A DNA stretch of 64,000 nucleotides from Mactromeris polynyma (taxonomy: Eukaryota; Mollusca; Bivalvia; Venerida; Mactridae), in contig JASFXZ010000014.1 in NCBI GenBank assembly GCA_032209605.1, forward strand, positions 16,635,231-16,699,230, in the 5' to 3' direction. Below the pieces are notes generated by a model. It did not search any database. It was not told where the DNA came from and saw only the letters and a program-made list of their open reading frames with translations. A program made the translations under genes and the position numbers. Below are positions 10,560 through 22,725 of this stretch, piece after piece; position 1 is the stretch's first letter; every line of letters begins with the position of its first letter.

Positions 10560-12228
10560 TCTTGTTACATGTTTATACAATATAAAGACGTTTTTTTCAG
10601 ACTGACTTGATATTTTAAGATTATTTTAGTGTCCAGCTGCTTTATTTAGACTTACTAACGCGTCCTTCACTAGTCCACAGTCATTACGTATGATCATAGT
10701 CTTTCATTGATACTCATTGTCAAGGACCTCGTGATAACAATCGTACTTTAAGACTGTTAGTCGCTTATCTCGTGCTTGGAATTAAAACTTAACGGCAAGT
10801 ACTTCTTAAGCACATTCTTCTATAGTATACGTATTTTGAAATTAATATACATGTTAAGTGATAACTATATTACATGTATTAACGTATGTTTTGATTTAAA
10901 GGTGACTTATAGACACGCTGGGTCGGGTGTAATATGACAATTGTATATGTTTTATTCAATTAGTTATACATATATGTAATCATGACACATGTCAGTTTAA
11001 TAAACCATTTACTTAGGCCTAATTATACGGATGTTTAGTATATAAGTGGGTTGGTTGGGGGTAACGAAAACTAGTTCTCCGATGTTTAAAGGTGTATCTG
11101 GCTTATCGAAAGGTCAATGTTTTAAAGTGCTTTATCCCGATTGTTGTTTACATTGGCTACAACATCCTTAACAACATCCTCTGCAATATATAACCGATTA
11201 TATGTAAAACAATATTGTTTTATCATATTACTAAAAGACAATGCTCACTTATTTACAAGACTACACGTTGTTTTAAAGATATATTATGCTATTTTTTTTG
11301 TTCTATGTTTATCTTAACAATTTTGAAAAATATACTTTATACAGTTAAAACTTCAATAAATATGCATTATCACAGAATACAGTTATAGTGTATTTCTCTG
11401 TATTTGACGAAAAAAGACATTTGTATTATCATAAAATTAAAAAAATGTTGGTTTCCTTTACTAGTTTGTCTCTTAGTAATATGATTAAACAAGATTGTTT
11501 TAAACGGTCATACATGGCAATGGTTCTTATTAATGATGTTTTAGACTATGTAACAGGACGAAGCCCATTAACGACGTTCAGATGAGCCAGATACATCTTT
11601 AATTTTATTATAATTCAAATTACGTTTTTCGACAAAAACGGCTGCGTGCATTATGAGTTTATTCTTAGTTAAAGCATTTTTGTTTATGTATTAGCTGCAT
11701 GAAATATAATATTGTCATGTATAACTGAGCTTAATATTTCTTTAATATAAATACATAAACAATTATTAGCAGACAAAATATATCTTGAAGCATATTTAGC
11801 ATACTAAGTAACAATCCTTGTTCAGTCGCCGATATACGTTGCTATTCGGTCTGCCTTTGATATTTACGTAGTCTGAGTAACCTGTGATATCAATGTGTTG
11901 TGAAGGAAGTTGACTTTAATACGTCGTAAAAGGCAGATGGTGGAGTAGAATCCAAGCTAATGTAAAAAGGACTGTAGGACATTTGCGTGTGAAAACGGTC
12001 AAAGATGTGAAATAATTTTACCGCAAATATAGTTTCTTTCATCAATATGAAAACCTACTTGTTACAAATGCAACATTAAAAGAGGCCACATTTGTCATAA
12101 AACATCGCAAATGTACAATACAGCATTTTGATTCCTACAGTGCAGCCACAACGAAACAACCTCTCGTCGACGTCATTACCGTTTTTTTGTACCAAGCATT
12201 TATTAATTTTACCTTTTTAGAGTTGTTA
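10560..12228. other. Unassigned AT-rich sequence
   Basis: No exon, SINE head or long inverted repeat seen. 'acaacatccttaacaacatcctc' near 11160 recalls the family 3 core but is too short to call. Confidence 0.4.
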
Positions 12229-12230
12229 TA

Positions 12231-12392
12231 CAGTAATATCCAACTTAAAGACCACCTCAAAATAAAAAACCCGAATTTTCAAGTTCACTTTTACTGTTTT
12301 GCTCTTTATTCAACCTCAATATTAAGACCACCTCGATATTAAGACCAGTTTTCAAGGGTCCAAAGGGTGGTCTTATTATTGATGTTTTACTG
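12231..12392. mobile_element. MITE family 2 (pogo/Tigger-like ends), copy 1
   Basis: Begins 'cagtaatatccaacttaaag' and ends 'gatgttttactg', imperfect inverted ends. The interior has 'aagaccacctc' in direct and inverted orientation, plus 'ttttactgttttgctcttta', shared with the copy at 22115-22293. TA dinucleotides flank both ends. No coding capacity. The CAGT...ACTG ends with TA flanks fit pogo/Tc1-type elements; the class is inferred. Confidence 0.7.
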
Positions 12393-12399
12393 TAATAGT

Positions 12400-13675
12400 C
12401 ATTATTGCATATGTTAAACCTCTTGGGCCAATATCTCTCATAGCATGCCAACATCGCCATAAGCCACACCAGCCCAGTATAATAGTTCTAAATATATGTG
12501 TGCCCCAAATGGTGTTGCTCTGAAGAGATTCCATTGTATTAAAAAATATTCCAACAAATATGACTCCATTTTTCTAACCTCGTGATTTCTTCTTGACCAA
12601 AATAGTATGTATTGTGCTGCTTTGTTTCTCAACCATAATATTTAGCCCGACTGATCTTCACAGTGGTATGTGTTCTTTGAGGGGGGGGGGGGGAATGGTT
12701 GGCTTGTCAAATCGTCCCTCTTTCAGTCAGTCAGTAAGTATAATGATTGTTCATGACATTAAACGTACTTGAATAAATGAAATAGAGCTCGGGTTTAAGT
12801 CTTATCTCTCAAAACGTATATTTCAATAGACGAACGTCCTTGTCCGACGAAACGTATTCAAGAAAATCAAATGAAACGTGAGTACTGGTTTGGAATGCAC
12901 TTTATGCATGAGCTAGGAACAGCATCACCATTGATTCAGTCCACCGGAGAGAAAATGATGCAAGCAAATTGCTAGAGGTAAATTATGCTGCTATTTAAAC
13001 TAGTATCATATTTTTTGTTGCCGCACAAAAGCTCTGCACAGCTTTCAAAAGCTCATTGGCATTGTATATGTTCGCCTGAACATCAGCTGCCGAAGTTTAT
13101 CTTCTTTCTAAAGGGCACTTCTAAAACTGCAAATAGACTATGGACATGACGGTCCCTCATATTCATGGCTAGTTGGTTTGTCGATCGGTTCATAAAATAA
13201 TCAATAGTAGAAAGAGTAAATCCCTTTGCGCTTTCAAGTTTAAGGGTCCTTCTTAAGTTGTTCAATACATTGTTTGTTACATTATTTGTCTAGTCACTTG
13301 TCCCGCTTTTGGTCCAATAACTGGTGGTCGTATATCTCTTTTGAACTACTTCATCTTTGGCCCACGCAGGTAGTATTCGTAAATCATCGCCTTGGTCCCG
13401 ATTATGCAACACTGAAACAAGCATAATATATTGCATATGAAGTATATTTATCTATCCAAGAGGCATGACTTAATGTGTAGCTTTCAAGTACTCATCATTA
13501 AAATAAGTTAGTTTGGTCTTACGATTGTTGAATGGTTTCCTTAACTTAAGTGGAATTAATTCATGAGGTATTATATTATGAATCCAATGGGGGCAAATAT
13601 GCAAGGGAATTCCTCAGTACCTACTCAATATTTTGAAAAGCAGGGACTTCAGTGGCGAGAATATTTTCACTGAAT
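12400..13675. other. Unassigned sequence with a short poly-G run
   Basis: A run of about 14 G lies at 12680-12693. No exon with supporting splice signals was found; reading frames of 60-70 codons occur on - but have no recognisable motif. Confidence 0.4.
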
Positions 13676-13678
13676 AAT

Positions 13679-13860
13679 ACAATGGGCCCTCGTTCATTCG
13701 AATTCATCGGGTCCGAATATTTATTTCGAATAATATATGGTACCGAAGAGCTCAATTCTATTCGACGTGCCTATGAAGATACATCATAATCTGATATTTA
13801 TTTCGGATGATACCAAATATTCGGATAGAAGCTTGTCGAATAAACGAGGTCCGACGGTAG
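13679..13860. mobile_element. MITE family 1 (pogo/Tigger-like), copy 1
   Basis: A palindromic element of about 180 bp. The ends 'ccctcgttcattcgaa' and 'tcgaataaacgaggtccgac' are inverted copies. Internal landmarks are 'tattcgacgtgcctatgaag', 'atacatca' and 'tatttatttcggatgatacc'. In the opposite orientation the same landmarks appear in 15206-15383 and 42824-42998. Confidence 0.75.
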
Positions 13861-14243
13861 TATACTGACAGCTAAAAAAATAATTTCCTCTGAATCCAGA
13901 GGAAAGAATCTGGTTGAAAGGACCTGTAAGCGATATTGCAACACACTTGCTGAATAGTGGAATATTTCAGGCCCAAGAATTACCAGAATTTGGTAGCAGA
14001 AAGGTTAACCAGGGGACATTATATCATATTAGACTACTTAAAAATCGGGGTACTCAATGTAGTGACATAATGCTATCATGAGGGTTGTGTTGTTGGCAGT
14101 AGTAGCAGTAACAACAGCACTTCCTACTCTTATTGCTGACATTGCTACTAGTAATACTACTCAACGATTGACACAGTTGGTATTGTTGTTCTATGCAGAG
14201 ATTTTGGAAAATTATACGAAATAGTGTATATTTATTGAAATAA

Positions 14244-14489
14244 GTATATGAGCGGCACAATTTACAACATTTTCTTTAAACGACGTCATTTCCAGAAAAC
14301 GTCACATGTGAGATCACCATAATTATATTGGCATTAAGCAATATTTGTCCTTATGGCAATTTAGAAAGCGAAGTGACCATATGGAGTAAATATTGTTTCC
14401 TGCTTGCAAATAGTCACATCACTTTTTGCGTTTTCGTGCAAAGACGCCACTTACAGAAAAGGTTGTAAATCCCATAGCAGCGCTCATGT
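14244..14489. mobile_element. Foldback element family 4, copy 1
   Basis: About 245 bp between 'tatgagcggcacaattta' and its inverted end 'agcagcgctcatgta'. Subterminal 'gacgtcatttccagaaaacg' and 'tcacatgtgag' blocks are followed by 'gaccatatggagtaaatatt' and 'gtttcctgcttgcaaa'. Full partners are at 32871-33079 and 46625-46864. Non-coding, with high folding potential. Confidence 0.75.
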
Positions 14490-15005
14490 ATGTGTCTGTT
14501 GGTTAAATCAGCATGCAGACAAAATAAATGAAATATCAATTACGACATTATAAATAAATAAACAAAAACATGATTTATATCTCGAAAAAATGAAATTTCG
14601 AATATTCACAAACCTAAATTACATGCTTTCTCGCCATTTGTCACGATGCTTATTACTGTAAAAATGATTATTGCTGCTTTGTAAAAAATACTTTTCAGTG
14701 TTCAATACGCAAATAAATATATCTATCATTATTATACAAAACTGTACAAATACAAAGTAGAATGATCATTGGAAGTCAACACATACGAATTATTATTACA
14801 AATACTACAACATCATCAAGCACTTTTATTATCTTTATAACAGACTCGGCATACACATGTACGTGCTTTTGGTTATCTGGTTAAATAACACAAAGCATTG
14901 TTAATTGATTGCTGTGAATAATCAAGGAAGGGGCAATCAATTTGAGTAGTTCGATTATTAATTTGATAAAGTCATGATTTGAGGAACACGAAAAATCGGT
15001 CAATG

Positions 15006-15062
15006 GCGCTACCGGAATTCGAACCCGGGTCTACGGATTGCCGGTCCGTTATGCTAACATAA
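15006..15062 (-). pseudogene. tRNA-like 3' half (tRNA pseudogene or SINE head)
   Basis: On the minus strand: an anticodon arm with stem ACGGA/TCCGT and 7-nt loop CCGGCAA, then a T arm with stem CCGGG/TCCGG around loop TTCGAAT, then an acceptor 3' strand TAGCGCC. The 5' acceptor strand and most of the D arm are absent; only 'gttagcat' precedes. The loop has C where tRNAs have U33. Formally the anticodon would be GGC. Without the 5' half it cannot be a functional tRNA. Confidence 0.6.
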
Positions 15063-15205
15063 TATAATTTGGCAATATTTACAAATACAATATTCTTTCT
15101 GCTAGAAACGATACTTAAAACATGTTTTCACTAGATGTCATGGAGATTTTTTCAAAACATGTCTGACCTAAGATCATTTTGTGGTTGATAACACATAAAG
15201 ACCCA

Positions 15206-15383
15206 CAGTCGGACCTCGTTTATTCAACAAACTTGTATCCGAATGCTTGGTATCATCCGAAATAAATATCAGGTCCCGATGTATCTTCATAGGTACGTCG
15301 AATTGAAATGGGTGATTCGAAAACATGTTTTATTCGAAATAAATGTTCGGTCCCAACGAAATCGAATGAACAAGGTCCGACTG
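15206..15383. mobile_element. MITE family 1, copy 2 (best preserved)
   Basis: Ends are 'cagtcggacctcgtttattc' and 'gaacaaggtccgactg', a near-perfect inverted pair. A second, internal inverted pair is built from 'tcatccgaaataaatatcag' and 'tattcgaaataaatgttcgg'. TA follows the right end. About 178 bp, non-coding. The two open frames overlapping it on opposite strands reflect its palindromic structure. Confidence 0.8.
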
Positions 15384-15389
15384 TATAAA

Positions 15390-17180
15390 CTGGTGACACA
15401 AAGAGTATTTCTACTGCTCGTACTTCTGACAGCGCTAAGTCTGCCATTCCTGATAGCTCTACCACTAGTGCCAACATCACAACTTATCCATCGCGAACCT
15501 CATGTTATTTAAAGTCTTGGCAAACATCTATTGCGGGGTTTGCACATTTTTTTCGTTTGACGTTTGGACCTTTCATGCTAGCATTGTATAATATAGAAAT
15601 CTTGGTCATTAAACTGTCTTCTCCTCGGATTATCACGGTATTGAGTGGGAGTTTTAATCAGCATAAAATTATAACACTGTGGTTATTATTTTAATACACA
15701 CCTGTGTATCCGAACCAGGTTTTAAACGTGGGGCAGATAGTGGATGTATTAGCTTTTAGTGTTTTTTTTCTTCAAACAGTGCTGTTGTTTCGTTGTTTTA
15801 AGTGAAGCTAAATAAACAAATTAGAGACCGTTTCTGTGTCTCAGGTTTAAGACAAATTTTAAAATTAGGATATTCTTATTCCGCTTAGTACATGATATTG
15901 TCAAGGCAACCCTACTGAAGCACGTAGACGGATATTTCCATTACGTATGTATGTACCCGGATTCATTTTTTTAATATTTTCCGCTCGATTAAACAAAATG
16001 TATATCACCTTCTCGTGTGTTCGATACAGATATTAGTACATTTCATGACATTGAAGAAACGATAAGAAAAATATAACAAAATATTTCGAGTGCTTTTTTA
16101 TGTCTTTATGTACTTTACACTCTCTCGCTAAGTTAGCATATATTTCGATAAAACATTTATGTGACCTAAATACTACATACGAGGTCACATAGATTCGTTT
16201 TCGTATTGACAATGAAAGCATTTTACCCTGATTGCTGAATTCTTTGAAATCAACAATGATATCAATGCATTTATTAATCTTTTGTATTCTGTAAATGTTT
16301 TCAGAATTTATTTATTGTTCAACATCTAGCGCATACTCGTATTCAGTCATAATACGACATCAACGCATTACAAACCATAATGATGATCAACATTTAATAC
16401 GTGAGATTTCTGTTGATGTGGTTGTTGTTGTTGTTGTTGCTGTGGTTGTTGTTGTTGTTGATGTGCTCCAATGGCTAACGTCGTTGTTGTATTTCTATCG
16501 TTGCTATGTGTAGTTACAGCGTTCATGCATGGGAATCTATTTAATATATTACGTGAATTATGTACGTTAGATAATAACAATTGCATGTTAACTTATTTTA
16601 CATATTTTTGTAACGTCACGAACTGCAGGCAAAAAGGACTAGGCATGCAACCAATGTTTTTCAATGGTGTACGCTAGACTTGGCAATACAATCTAATGTC
16701 GAAAAATGTAAAACGGCAATTTATTGTAGAATAATCTGTCCATTGACGTGTTGTTTCGTACACAAATTGTTGACAATCAAATGAAACGTAAATAAGGTGC
16801 GGCATGCCTCCTAAATAAAAGACAAAAATGCGTAGGCTGTGTTTGATTCTTATTTCGATAGTTTAATCGCGCTTATTGCGTTGAATATTGAAATAAACTG
16901 AAAGCAAAAAATATCACTGGTGATAAAACAACACTTACTATTTCCGTACTTTGAAGGTTAATGCATCATAGCAGATTATAAAATCACCATGCGACGTTAA
17001 CCAAATATGTAAAATCACCATGCGACGTTAACAGAATACATAAATAGTAATCAGTCAAAATATTCACAGCAACTATTCTTGATAAACAACTTTATTCGAA
17101 AGTATAAGGTCATGGATATCGTAAGGTAAACATACAGGACGGACGGTTAATGCCTTATTTGAATTCACTGTGCATAACTA
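15390..17180. other. Unassigned sequence with a GTT run and a 31-bp duplication
   Basis: A GTT/GTGGTT-rich stretch lies at about 16418-16462; it produces poly-Val frames on + and poly-Gln frames on -. A 31-bp tandem duplication sharing 'aaatcaccatgcgacgttaa' starts at 16981 and 17012. No exon is supported elsewhere in this stretch. Confidence 0.5.
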
Positions 17181-17182
17181 TA

Positions 17183-17349
17183 CAGTTGGACCTCGTGTAT
17201 TCGATAACCTTCTATCCGAATACTTGGTATCATCTGAAATGAATATCAGGTCCCGATGTATGTTCTTATGCACGTCGACTAGAAATTGACTATTCGAAAC
17301 CATGTATTATTAGAAAGATCCAATGAATTTGAATGAACGAGGTCTACCC
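17183..17349. mobile_element. MITE family 1, copy 3
   Basis: Starts 'cagttggacctcgtgtattc', passes 'tatcatctgaaatgaatatc', 'aggtcccgatgtatg' and 'gcacgtcgac', and ends 'tgaatgaacgaggtc'. The right end is eroded. Confidence 0.7.
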
Positions 17350-17444
17350 ATTGTTGTTTTTCATTGTGACAATGATTTCATTCTGCATATTCTTGTTTGA
17401 TTGCCTCGCCACTTATATATCAACACCTTGAAAGTCGCCTAATT

Positions 17445-17582
17445 TTGAGCAACAACATCTCTTTACTAACAGTATCTTTTTTGCATGCAGTAAGAATTTA
17501 CTATTCGAGCAACACTATCTAAACAACAATCAGAATTTGCGTCATCCAACCGGTGTTGCTGTAGAGAAGTTGCACTGCACAT
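17445..17582. mobile_element. MITE family 3, copy
   Basis: Contains 'gagcaacaacatctc', the family core 'gcagtaagaatttactattc', then 'gcaacactatctaaacaaca', and ends 'cggtgttgctgtagagaagt', an inverted counterpart of the start. Confidence 0.65.
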
Positions 17583-17737
17583 GTATACTGGACAAACAAG
17601 CCCATTTAAACAAGATTAATTGAGGATCATACATTCGGGCGCCATTATGACATGCTCCTTTCGGTCAGGATGTTGATGGTTCTTGTAGAGGATGGGAATG
17701 GAGTTCTCCTTGCCTGTTGCTGTTGTTGATAACCAAA

Positions 17738-17960
17738 GTACTGTTGAATGGGGGCACCAAACCCCGTGAAATTAAACTTAAGCATTGGTCCCCATACCGT
17801 GTCCGAGCACATTATCCGCGCCATTTTCTTCACCCCATTTTCGGAAAAAGAGCACGATGGGTGAACATGCAACAAAACAAAAACGGTCCTATTTCTGCGA
17901 AATATTTAAATTGGTTTATTTAGTTTGGAGATACGTTTTATAAATGGGAGCATGTCAACT
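17738..17960. repeat. Dispersed repeat, copy 2 (partner at 3396-3700)
   Basis: Carries 'tactgttgaatgggggcacc', 'cctatttctgcgaaatattt' and 'gcatgtcaactctcg' in the same order as the other copy. Confidence 0.4.
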
Positions 17961-18435
17961 CTCGATTTAAGTCCATCCATTAACGTTAATCATATCTAAG
18001 TCGAACTACATTGCCAGATTTCTTATAAGAATTCAATACTACATGTATATGCAGAAAGTGTAAATCAGCACAACTCCTTTTGATTTGGTTGATTATTTTG
18101 TTTAGTTCCGGTAACTTACGCCCCTTCGGCAGCACCATTGGCTTCTTTATACCTCACCTCCACAATGTGTCTGACGCAACATGGACCATGGTAAAAAAAT
18201 AACACAAGATATATTCATCAACATCGAGTTCAAAGAGTTAGGGAAAGTGTAGACATTAACTTGACCACAACATAATGGGTGGGCACGATTCAGCATGACT
18301 CAGGTTTTTGTCAAGTTGACATTTAACAATTTGTGTTTGTTTTATGTTCGTAGGCTGTGTAAAAAGTGACAAGCTTTCACAAATTCCCATGTGTGGTTTA
18401 TCTGTCAAAATGTTATACGCACACTATACTTACAG

Positions 18436-18622
18436 TTACAGCTCAACTTTGCCATAGCAACGCCGTTTGGGAGGAGACGCATAGTTGGCTGTTATCTAGA
18501 GGTTGTTGCTCTAGAGAGGTTAATTTAATGGCTAATTCTTAACCAAAGGAAAACTAAGTTTGTTGAACAGCGGTTGTTGCCATGGAGAGGAGTGCTCGTT
18601 GTAGAGAGATTACACTGTAGTT
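18436..18622. mobile_element. MITE family 3, reverse orientation
   Basis: Contains 'ccatagcaacgccgtttggg', 'gagacgcatagttggctgtt', 'gaggttgttgctctagagag', 'cggttgttgccatggagagg' and 'gtagagagattacactgtag'. This is the mirror image of the family order seen at 59935-60122. Confidence 0.65.
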
Positions 18623-19379
18623 TGTCCTGATTTTTGACATACATTTATATTGTTCAATTCGTAGAAACGTTTATCTTATAGTTTCTACTTATACAATGTT
18701 AACATTTGACACGTGAAACTGGGAAACGATTTGATCACGGACTATTTGTCCTTCTCTATGGTGTCCAATCTCCCAAGTTGCACATCCAGTGCTCAAAAGG
18801 CACCAGACTTAGAAAAAAAACAAATTTGCCATTAAATCATAGGTTATGACACAACTATATGATACGTAAAATATAGCGATACTATCTATATATGGCTTGT
18901 TTTGTTTTTATCTATAAATGTAACAATTTACTCCCACATCGCAATTTTATACATCTGACCTCATACGAACTATTTGTAGTTATCATTTATAAATATATAT
19001 AGAAAGAGAGAGAGCTTTTAAGCCGAGACTAAGATAAGCGCGTATTTACACAAATAAATGGTGGGGAAGATATGGGTATACTTATTTCAGGAACTATTTT
19101 CTACTTCAAACTAACTTCCGACAAACATATAGACTGACTGGAAATTGGTCCGCCTATTTATAAACAAGGCGTGACCGGAAGTACTGACCGATGTAATCTG
19201 ATTTTACGATGTATCTGATCGCTGAAATCACGAAAACGCGTCCATTACAATGAATAACAAATAAACAGCTTCATAAACTAGACGTAAAGACTTTGATTGG
19301 CCAGTACTGAACATAACATTAGATCGGCTTGATCGCTATTTTCAGTTACAAATGGCGGTCAGTTGACCTAACCAGGCAT

Positions 19380-19598
19380 CGATCTCCCAAAGCATCTAAA
19401 ATAGGAATATCAGCTCAATATTGAGACTTTGCTCAAATCAGAGTCTGAGTTTGAGACAAATCTCTTTTTAATCTCTTGAATGTTTCTTCGTTTTCTAATA
19501 GCGACTTTGAGTCCGGTCTGAGATGAATAAAATCTTAACGATTTGAGACAATATTTGAGCTAAGATTAAAGCTCAGGTTGAGATGCTTTGCGAGATCG
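19380..19598. mobile_element. Palindromic MITE with 'cgatctc..aaagcatct' ends
   Basis: The left end 'cgatctcccaaagcatct' and right end 'agatgctttgcgagatcg' are inverted copies with one mismatch in the shared part. Internal 'gctcaatattgaga' is matched by 'gacaatatttgagc'. The middle is rich in 'gagtctgagtttgagac'-type words. About 219 bp, non-coding. A similar word composition at 52020-52070 may be a remnant. Confidence 0.7.
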
Positions 19599-19599
19599 G

Positions 19600-20388
19600 G
19601 CCAGTTTGCATGCAATTAATTATCAACCAATGCTTGCACTACACAAGCAACTGAAGCTTCCGTACATGAACGAGAGGTGGAGGATTGGGTTAGAACTGAC
19701 ACCTTAATTATATATCTACAGAAACTTTAAAACCCTTAGCATGAATATGTACGGGTAAAGGTTGAATATTTCGCTTAAAACTCGTCATTTATTACACGTG
19801 TGTTCAAGCTATGTTGGTTAATACTTGGTTTGATTAAAGTGTTCTAAACCAATACACCTTAAAAAGTTAGAAAAGTCGCTTAAAGTCTCCCTTTTATACG
19901 TCAGTTTCTATTTGTACTTTCGAAGAAGAGAACCCGGAACCCTGCCGTCGGGAGGAACACAGCCTCCTCAAGTAACCTCCAAATATACCATGCTACACCC
20001 CTGTACTGATTGCTTGATTATATGAATAAGTATAAGCCTTTCTAATTAGCGCTATAGTTTATAGATGACTATGTATTCATAGAATCCGTTAATATTGAGA
20101 CACAAATAGTCCCTGGTGATTGTGGCCTTGATTAAAGGATTATTCTCAGGTCGTATAAGGTCGTGTGAATGAAAACACCGCCTCTCAATCAAGGAAAACA
20201 AATGATATTGATGGTAACAGTTAGTGAAATTAACTTGGTGAACGATTCATCATTTAATCCTTTAATAATTGTACAGTGCAACTTTCTAACGTTACTGATT
20301 GTTAGTCGTCATTTCAAGCGTGCAGTAATACAACTTCTGTTGCAAGTAGTTTTCTATATAAAGTGATTGTTGAAGTAAATTTATACTG
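19600..20388. other. Unassigned sequence
   Basis: No supported gene. A GC-richer patch at 19925-19985 (cccggaaccctgccgtcggg) may be part of an old SINE but lacks clear A and B boxes. Confidence 0.35.
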
Positions 20389-20390
20389 TG

Positions 20391-20625
20391 TTGCGTTGCG
20401 TTGCGTGGGGTTGCGTTGCGTTGCGTTGCGTGGGGTTGCGTTGCGTTGCGTTGCGTGGGGTTGCGTTGCGTTGCGTTGCGTGGGGTTGCGTTGCGTTGCG
20501 TTGCGTGGGGTTGCGTTGCGTTGCGTTGCGTTGCGTTCCGTACCGTTCTGTTCTGACTCGTTCTCTTTCGTTTTGCTCTGCTCTGCTCTGCTCTGCTCTG
20601 ACTTGTCCTGTTCTGTTCTATTATG
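20391..20625. repeat. Pentanucleotide array with 25-bp higher order, 47 pentamers
   Basis: Every five bases stay in register over 235 bp. The first part is four TTGCG followed by one TGGGG, a 25-bp higher-order unit repeated about five times (TGGGG at 20406, 20431, 20456, 20481 and 20506). After 20536 the pentamer drifts through TTCCG, TACCG and TTCTG to CTCTG without loss of phase. The Cys/Val/Ala/Leu repeat frames are artefacts. Confidence 0.95.
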
Positions 20626-20900
20626 CTAATGCGTTACAAATACTCTGCAAAGAGTGACATCCGTTGTCAGATGGTTGCGTCTGCTTGGTCAGTACTTGTG
20701 ACAAGAAAGTGTTAGTCATAAGGAATACAATATTGAATAAATCAGAACTACAGAGTCCATGGTCGGGATTGGCGTAAATGGAATATTAACATTAGCGGGT
20801 GTTATTATTGGGTGTTAATCCAATGTCCTGTTATGGAAAAGATGCCTTTTACTTGTAGTCATACATTGTTCAAACGCATTTACTTGTAGTGATGCAAATA

Positions 20901-21035
20901 TTTCGGCGCAGCCGTATTAACGTGGCTTTTCTATTTGCATGTTTGTGTTGTGTAAACCAATCAAATCTTACGTTAACTACTAAACCAACTTCTCTTCAAC
21001 CGAACAACGTTTGTAACCTTGACGCGGACTGGTTA
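20901..21035 (+). repeat. Dispersed repeat pair D1, copy 1
   Basis: About 135 bp from 'tttcggcgcagccgta' to 'gacgcggactggttaa', closely matching 23472-23607 in direct orientation, including 'ttgtgtaaaccaatcaaatc' and 'acttctcttcaaccgaacaa'. Nearby at 21050-21095 is a short palindrome built on 'ttaccgaaat' and 'atttcggtaa'. Confidence 0.8.
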
Positions 21036-21812
21036 ACCTTTAGGGTACGTTACCTTACCGAAATTCACTGAATTTCGGTAAATTTACCGAAATCCATTTT
21101 CCATTACCAACGTCCACTTCTTCTTAACTGTCAGATTGGAACTAATTTGCATGCTTCAAATTGCGCCGAACATCTTTTTTCAAAATAGTTCTTGTTATTT
21201 CTGTATCACGATATAACTCTATATAAACTTATAAAGCATAGGGAAGATGGCTGGCCTGCACCAGATAAAATTGATAAACAGAAAAAAACGTCTGTCTGTA
21301 TGTCTGTCTGTGCCTACGTGTGGTTATACCTGCGCTATCACTTAAACAGGGTCATCGCGACATAAGAGTACGCGATTAAATTTTACAAAGGATTAAATAT
21401 AAAAGCGTGTACATGAACAGTAACACGAAATATCGCGTGCCAAGCGAACTTCATCGGGCGACCAAAATACGTCATATCTATATCAACTGGTGGATTTTGA
21501 TTCAATATGTCAGATATCATAGATCAAATTTGACAGTCACAGTATTAAGTATTCATAAAGTTGATATTAATGCGAATAATGACACTTTGCTAATTACATT
21601 TGTAACTGATACACATATAGAAATGTTAAAGGGACCATTCCAGGTTTTGATGAAAATTTATAGTGTCTTCTGCTGTGTTTTAATCGGGTTTATTGCCGTG
21701 TTTCGACAAAGTTTTAGTTATATACGCCGGTCAGTTGACCTAACTGGTTTTCCTGGAATTAATAAACAATCAGTACTGACCCGTTTTTCCGCGAGTAGTT
21801 GACAACTTCTCT

Positions 21813-21905
21813 ACATGAAGCAGAGGTTGGGTACGACTAACTGACATGAAGCAGAGGTTGGGTACGACTAACTGACATGAAGCAGAGGTTGGGTACGACT
21901 AACTG
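21813..21905. repeat. 31-bp tandem repeat, 3 copies
   Basis: Identical units starting at 21813, 21844 and 21875, each running from 'acatgaagcagaggttgg' to 'tacgactaactg'. Confidence 0.95.
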
Positions 21906-21927
21906 TAGCCAAATATCACGAAATGAC

Positions 21928-21992
21928 AAGACCTGCCCAGCCCTGAACCAGGACCTCTGGCGCTCTAAGTGAGCTAACCGGTCGGGCTAATA
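21928..21992 (-). mobile_element. tRNA-like SINE head fragment
   Basis: On the minus strand 'gaccggttagctcacttaga' resembles a pol III A box and D arm, and 'ggtcctggttcagggc' resembles the B box. The anticodon arm is essentially deleted between them. No 3' body or tail is obvious. Confidence 0.5.
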
Positions 21993-22114
21993 GCGTCTTC
22001 AATAGAACATATTGCTGATCGTCTCGTTTTTTTAACATCATACAGAATTATAATGAGGTATCCAAAATGTTTTGCATTGATAGTTAAGATGTATTAATGA
22101 GCCTCAATGAGTTA

Positions 22115-22293
22115 CAGTAAAACCTCACTAAAAGACCACCTCAATAATAAGACCACCATGAACTTCAAGAACACAATATTCAAGTCCATTTTTACTGTTT
22201 TGCTCTTTATTCGACATCAATAAGAAGACCACCTCTATAAAAAGACCAGTTTTCAAGGATCCCAAGGGTGGTCGTATTATCGAGGTTTTACTG
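22115..22293. mobile_element. MITE family 2, copy 2 (best preserved)
   Basis: Ends 'cagtaaaacctcactaaaag' and 'tcgaggttttactg' form a clear inverted pair. The interior shows 'aagaccacctcaataataag', 'tttttactgttttgctcttt' and 'aaaaagaccagttttcaagg'. TA flanks both ends (gtTA before, TAtt after). About 179 bp, no coding capacity. Confidence 0.8.
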
Positions 22294-22485
22294 TATTATG
22301 GTTGCTGACTTCAAATCACTCGACGCTGGTTCAAACCCCCCCCCCCAGAATGTAGAGGTGTATGGAAAGTCGGTAGTTCTATCCATATGTCCGCCTACGC
22401 ACAAAGTTATGCTACAAGATGCCCCTGGGGTCTTCCGTGACCCTAAAGGCTGAAAAGGTCACTGCATGAACTTGACTGTTTTATG
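22293..22485 (+). mobile_element. Bivalve-type SINE fragment (copy 2)
   Basis: Directly abuts the MITE. Order: 'gctgacttcaaatcactcga', 'ggttcaaa' (B-box-like), a run of 10 C, 'tccatatgtccgcctac', 'gatgcccctggggtcttcc' and 'aaaggtcactgcatgaactt'. Matches copy 1 and copy 3 in order. Confidence 0.65.
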
Positions 22486-22544
22486 TGAATGGATGCCTTG
22501 TTTTATACAAAAGAATACTATATACACGTCTTTTTTGTATTAAA

Positions 22545-22725
22545 ATGACTGCAAACTATTGCGCGTAAAAGGACCCTCATATTGCATTGAATACATTATA
22601 AAAAATCCAGTATCGGCCTTTCCAAGAAAAATAACCGCGTGTACTTTGAGATAAATGAATATGAAGTTGGCGAACAGTTTATTGACTAGTCTATCTTTTC
22701 TGAAATACGTGGCACTTTCCGCTAA
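22545..22725. repeat. Dispersed repeat pair D2, copy 1
   Basis: Shares with 31450-31615, in order, 'gagataaatgaatatgaa', 'gtttattgactagtctatct', 'tctgaaata..tgg' and 'ctttccg...aatgtct'. Diverged; class unknown. Confidence 0.5.

Noticed and set aside
10155..10610. Leu-Leu-Trp repeat protein of 151 codons
   Set aside because: Translation of a 9-bp microsatellite.
15006..15062. Functional tRNA-Ala(GGC)
   Set aside because: The 5' acceptor strand and D arm are missing and position 33 is C.
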